This document shows positions 60,871 to 64,000 of a DNA stretch of 64,000 bases, one piece after another. A program made the translations under genes and the position numbers. Each line of letters opens with the position of its first letter. Within the stretch, counting starts at the first letter, position 1. The DNA lies in the NCBI GenBank assembly GCA_033030425.1, contig JAUFSD010000002.1, positions 62,001 to 126,000 on the forward strand, in the 5' to 3' direction. This stretch comes from Verpa conica (Eukaryota > Ascomycota > Pezizomycetes > Pezizales > Morchellaceae). The notes under the pieces are model-generated. The model saw nothing but the letters and a program-made list of their open reading frames with translations. It had not been told where the DNA came from and did no database searches.

Positions 60871-61324
60871 GCACAGACGGTTTATTAGGTGTTATACAGC
60901 GTTTTGGTAGAAAAACGGGCTTATGCAAAGGGATGATGTCATGCGCAGGTCGATCATGGCTTGAACCCAACTTATAGATCCCGGAGCTATATATAAAATC
61001 GTGACTGACCATGGAGTATCACTCGTCGTGGGTATATACGCAAGTGGATCTTAGACAGCAAAGCATCGTAGAAAAGGATACCCTGGCAATATGCAACTCC
61101 AAGGCTAGGAATTCTCTGAGCAGACTGTTCATTTGATATAAGACGCGTCACCCGACGGGCACATAAATAAGTACGTATGTCTCCTCTGAAAACCTTATTC
61201 CAAGCTTCCAGAAAACCCCCCTCATTACCAAGATTCTACTACAGTCCCCCACCGCAAGTGGCAACATACCCCCCCTCCTCTCTCCACACAGCTTTACACA
61301 TATACACATCCAAACGCTAGAGAG

Positions 61325-61540
61325 ATGCCAGCACCTCCAAAGATCTCACTTTGCTGCGTTTGCTCATCGGGATATGCCCTTGATAAACCTGGGTGCAATG
61401 TGTGCCGACATCAACGCTGCGCAAACTGCACCACACAAGGCATCTGGACATGCTGTAACTGCGCTTCTCAGTACGGCCTCGGCACACGCGAATGTTCAGT
61501 CTGTCTTCATCATCGTTGCGATAGATGCAAGCGTGGCTAG
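61325..61540 (+). CDS. Small protein of two tandem Cys/His zinc-binding modules
   Basis: A 71-residue single-exon gene beginning at an ATG (agagATGCC) after a pyrimidine-rich leader. After MPAPPKISL it consists of two copies of one module, about 28 residues each: CCVCSSGYALDKPGCNVCRH followed by QRCANC, and CCNCASQYGLGTRECSVCLH followed by HRCDRC. The pattern is C-x2-C-x-S-x-Y-x-L-x4-C-x-V-C-x-H-x-R-C-x2-C. Five metal-site cysteines and one histidine recur at the same spacing in both, so each module probably binds zinc. Fungal proteins with a C-x2-C-x-H-x-R-C-x2-C end are known as uncharacterised families. The basic C terminus (KRG) ends right after the last cysteine. There is no signal peptide. 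Its function is unknown. An adenine-rich stretch follows the stop codon. Confidence 0.72.
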   Translation: MPAPPKISLCCVCSSGYALDKPGCNVCRHQRCANCTTQGIWTCCNCASQYGLGTRECSVCLHHRCDRCKRG

Positions 61541-63771
61541 CTACACACCCGCACACTCGCACACACCCACATACGAAAAAAAAAATTAAAAATTAAAAAA
61601 AAAAAAGGGAGTAGGAAGATTGATTATGGTCTGTGTTTTATTGTTTGGATGTTTTGACGCGCGTACGGGTGACGTGAATGTTTCCGCCGGACGGAGCTTT
61701 CTACGTACTTTGATGTGAAATTTGAGGGGCTTTTTTTTCTTTTCTTTTCTTTTTTTTTCCCTTTCTTTTCTGTTTTATTCTAGAGTATCGCGTCATGAAG
61801 AAATCCCGGTCAGAGTGTGGAAGGCGTTATTTTTTTTATTTTATTTTTTTTATTTTGGAAGCAATCATGTTAGAGTGATAGAGGTGTTTCAGGTAGCGCA
61901 AAATGTAACGTTGCAAATAGATTCTAGGATGTTCCCAGCACCGAAAAAGCAACTCTTGATAAGCGAGGGGCCGAGGGCCAAATCAAGGAGTCGAGGTGGT
62001 ATGGTATATAAACAATGGGTCGTGTACTGTACGCAAGTAAGACTTTAGCTACAAAAACCTACAATATCCCCGGGCTGCATATATAGGGATCAATTAAGCT
62101 AAGCACCGGAAGCAGGTCAATGGATGGAGCAGCTCCGTTAGGCTCCATGGTATAACCCGCAGCTTGCATAGATGTAACCCGGCTGTTTCAATGTATTATT
62201 GGTCACCCAACACGTGTCGTTGGACTGAATTATCCGCAGCCTACTGGCCTTTATTGGCTGTGGTGTTGAACATCCGACGTTCGTGGGACATTGGTGGGAC
62301 ACGCTGCATGTTCTGGCAATCAACTGAGCTGAGCCTCCTCTTCTATGGCATCTAGAGTCTCTTGGCATCAGCCTCAAACGAACAAATATGTTCTAGCACC
62401 AGATTTCCAGCACTGCGCAGATCTTGAATCGGACGCTCTAGCCCAATAGCCATCGAGTGATGACCTATGAGCCTACAGCTATAGCTATCCACGAGGATCG
62501 GGCTGCAAGATGCCCGTACCTACTGACTATACAACAGTGGTTAATAACACACTGTACAGCTACGACTCCAAATGCTAGCGCAAGGCTGTACGGATTCAAA
62601 CATACATCATGTAGATTTGAAGCCCGAGAGACAGTGATCGTGAGTATGAGAAGAAGAAAAAAAATAATCTGAATCAGTGCCTTGATCCACAAAATACAGA
62701 GTATTTTTTTCTTATTCTCAAAATCGCCCTATTTACCGCCGACAACGGACGGCACATACCGGCAAAGACCCTCAGCTCAGTACACATGGCGTTCATCATA
62801 ATCAACGCCCCAGAGTTTTCCCCCCTTATATCCCTGTCTGGTCGACTTCCCCGGTCTTGGATTTTTCATCTCCATCAAGCCAATGCGATAGTCATGACGT
62901 AGATGGCTAGAACCCCACGCTTCCTGGGGAAAGGGAAAGAAAGAAAGAAAAAAAGAAAAGGAAAAAAAGAAAAGAAAAGAAAGATAGGTATACCCCACAT
63001 CGTCATCGCATTTATCGACTTTTGCCCTTGTATCTCTTCCTATCGCCCCTACCTACGATCTCTCCGTACGATAGATCATGTTGTGGCACTTGTGAGTACA
63101 TAGGGGTTGTGAGGTAAGTCAGCGGTCCAGGATCAAAAAAAAAAAGAAAGTGGAAAGTAAAACAAGACATTGTGCTATTCAGCAACAACGACAACAATAA
63201 GAAAAAAAAAAGGGGTGAGGGGGGAGAGATATGAGGGGAAGGAGGGTGAAGAATAATGGCTTTGACAAAAATCCCGCACATACCTAATTGTAGTTTTTTT
63301 AGTAAGCAAAAGAACAAGTAGACAAGTTTTTACAGCAGCAGCAGTTTTTTTTTCTCGGTCGATCCCGTAGATCTCGAATTCCGGGAGAATGAACGGTCAC
63401 CTATGGTACCCGAAATTGGAGCTTCTCTATAACTTCATTGTGTTTTCTCCATGACTCATGCGATCGCATCTATTAGCTACAGTATAGTTTTTTTTTTGTG
63501 CAATGCATGGTCGGTAAGTGTTGTATCATCAGACCCGAACCGTATCTCATTCCGAGTGAGAAGGTATGAAATGATCGAACGTTATGGAGGAAAAGGAAGC
63601 AAAAAAAACAACGCAGAGATAAGTTGCCTGAATACTACATGGATTTATCTAATATCATCTAAGAACAGATCATGCCCCCGTGGCCGTTATTAGGTTCAAT
63701 CGGCCAACTGATTACGAAACCAGAGGATATATCAATCCTAATAGTATAGCCCAAGGGACAATCATACTTGA
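61541..63771. other. Intergenic region, no gene recognised
   Basis: It contains A-rich and T-rich runs (61578-61610, 61730-61770, 61827-61858) and a GAAA-rich tract (62932-62980). Several frames of 60-110 codons overlap on both strands without features. A poly-purine patch at 63180-63245 is low-complexity. Confidence 0.4.
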
Positions 63772-63912
63772 AGATCCAACCCAAGAGCCAAAAGAAAGCT
63801 CTCCTTGAGACTTCTAAAGCGAGCATGAGTGTTCATGTGGCCATCTCGAAGCTTCTCGAGGGATTTTTCCCACGCATTACGCCACCAAGTCTCGATCAAT
63901 GCGATCCTGGCT
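63772..63912 (-). CDS. Last exon of an unidentified gene that continues past the window
   Basis: Downstream of a typical acceptor (GTTTTGTAG, minus strand) the frame reads ARIALIETWWRNAWEKSLEK and then LRDGHMNTHARFRSLKES before FLLALGLDLQV and a TGA at 63772-63774. It is rich in charged and aromatic residues with a helical pattern, as expected of a real C-terminal exon. A possible upstream exon between about 63930 and the edge is bounded by TTGCAG and GTAATG. I do not recognise the family. Confidence 0.45.
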
Positions 63913-64000
63913 CTACAAAACAAAGTCCATTACCCTAGAAGGGATACCTGCAACACAGAAAGGAGCCCTCACGAGACAAGAAGGTCCAGGGAACTGACCT

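Larger units (their letters stand above)
58729..61324. other. Intergenic region with uncertain frames
   Basis: No certain gene. It holds frames at 59020-59295 (minus), 59372-59680 (plus) and 60475-60870 (minus), all without a recognised domain. The 11-bp direct repeat ggctttgacac occurs twice at 60040-60061. The last 100 bases before 61325 are pyrimidine-rich (ccccccctcctctctcc) and suit a core promoter for the small Cys-rich gene. Confidence 0.4.

Noticed and set aside
62777..63317. Minus-strand frames with Phe/Ser/Leu-rich segments resembling membrane proteins
   Set aside because: The hydrophobic stretches are translations of GAAA and other purine-rich tracts on the opposite strand.

Overview
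The window looks like nuclear DNA of a filamentous ascomycete (Pezizomycotina). Genes carry short introns of about 50-100 nt with GTRNGT donors and CTAAC/CTGAC branch sites just before the acceptor. The proteins are typical of that group: fungalysin, homogentisate dioxygenase, quinate-permease-like MFS carrier, AA14 protein, DUF2264 and a DUF8004-like protein. I cannot place it to class. Genes sit in compact pairs separated by long, gene-poor, partly low-complexity or AT-rich stretches with decayed mobile elements.

Layout: 1-550 is a broken Tc1/mariner transposase. 1135-1890 is the 3' part of a C2H2 zinc-finger gene. 2553-3859 holds a divergent pair, PKR1 (V-ATPase assembly) and SDHAF3 (succinate dehydrogenase assembly, five exons). 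4299-7140 is a secreted L-amino-acid-oxidase-like flavoenzyme. 9768-13155 is a SLIP-GC/dynamin-like large GTPase whose stalk-coding region looks disrupted. 13603-14749 is an AA14 lytic polysaccharide monooxygenase. 16027-16782 is a long imperfect inverted repeat. 17493-19419 is sulfite oxidase, 21042-22616 homogentisate 1,2-dioxygenase and 23276-25423 a fungalysin metalloprotease. After 4 kb without genes come DUF2264 (29432-31528, with a 17-nt exon), a divergent Gfo/Idh/MocA oxidoreductase (32353-33899) and a sugar/quinate transporter (35086-36900). A 6.5-kb gene-poor stretch contains a TA-flanked MITE-like element (41206-41620). A large DUF8004-like gene follows (43465-46704). Then comes an 11-kb stretch with no convincing gene, a truncated intron-containing Tc1/mariner transposase (58118-58599) next to a perfect-stem hairpin, a 71-residue protein made of two tandem Cys/His modules (61325-61540), and the last exon of an unidentified gene running off the right edge.

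Functionally, several genes could feed amino-acid use: secreted protease, amino-acid oxidase, homogentisate dioxygenase (Phe/Tyr) and sulfite oxidase (sulfur amino acids). The AA14 protein, DUF2264 protein, Gfo/Idh/MocA enzyme and transporter suit growth on plant polymers. They are separate transcription units, so this is thematic, not evidence of a cluster. For 14 loci I worked out splice sites by hand. For seven multi-exon genes (SDHAF3, AA14, sulfite oxidase, homogentisate dioxygenase, DUF2264, Gfo/Idh/MocA, DUF8004-like) the exon lengths sum to an exact multiple of three, which supports the models. No tRNA, rRNA, CRISPR array or centromere/telomere array was found.
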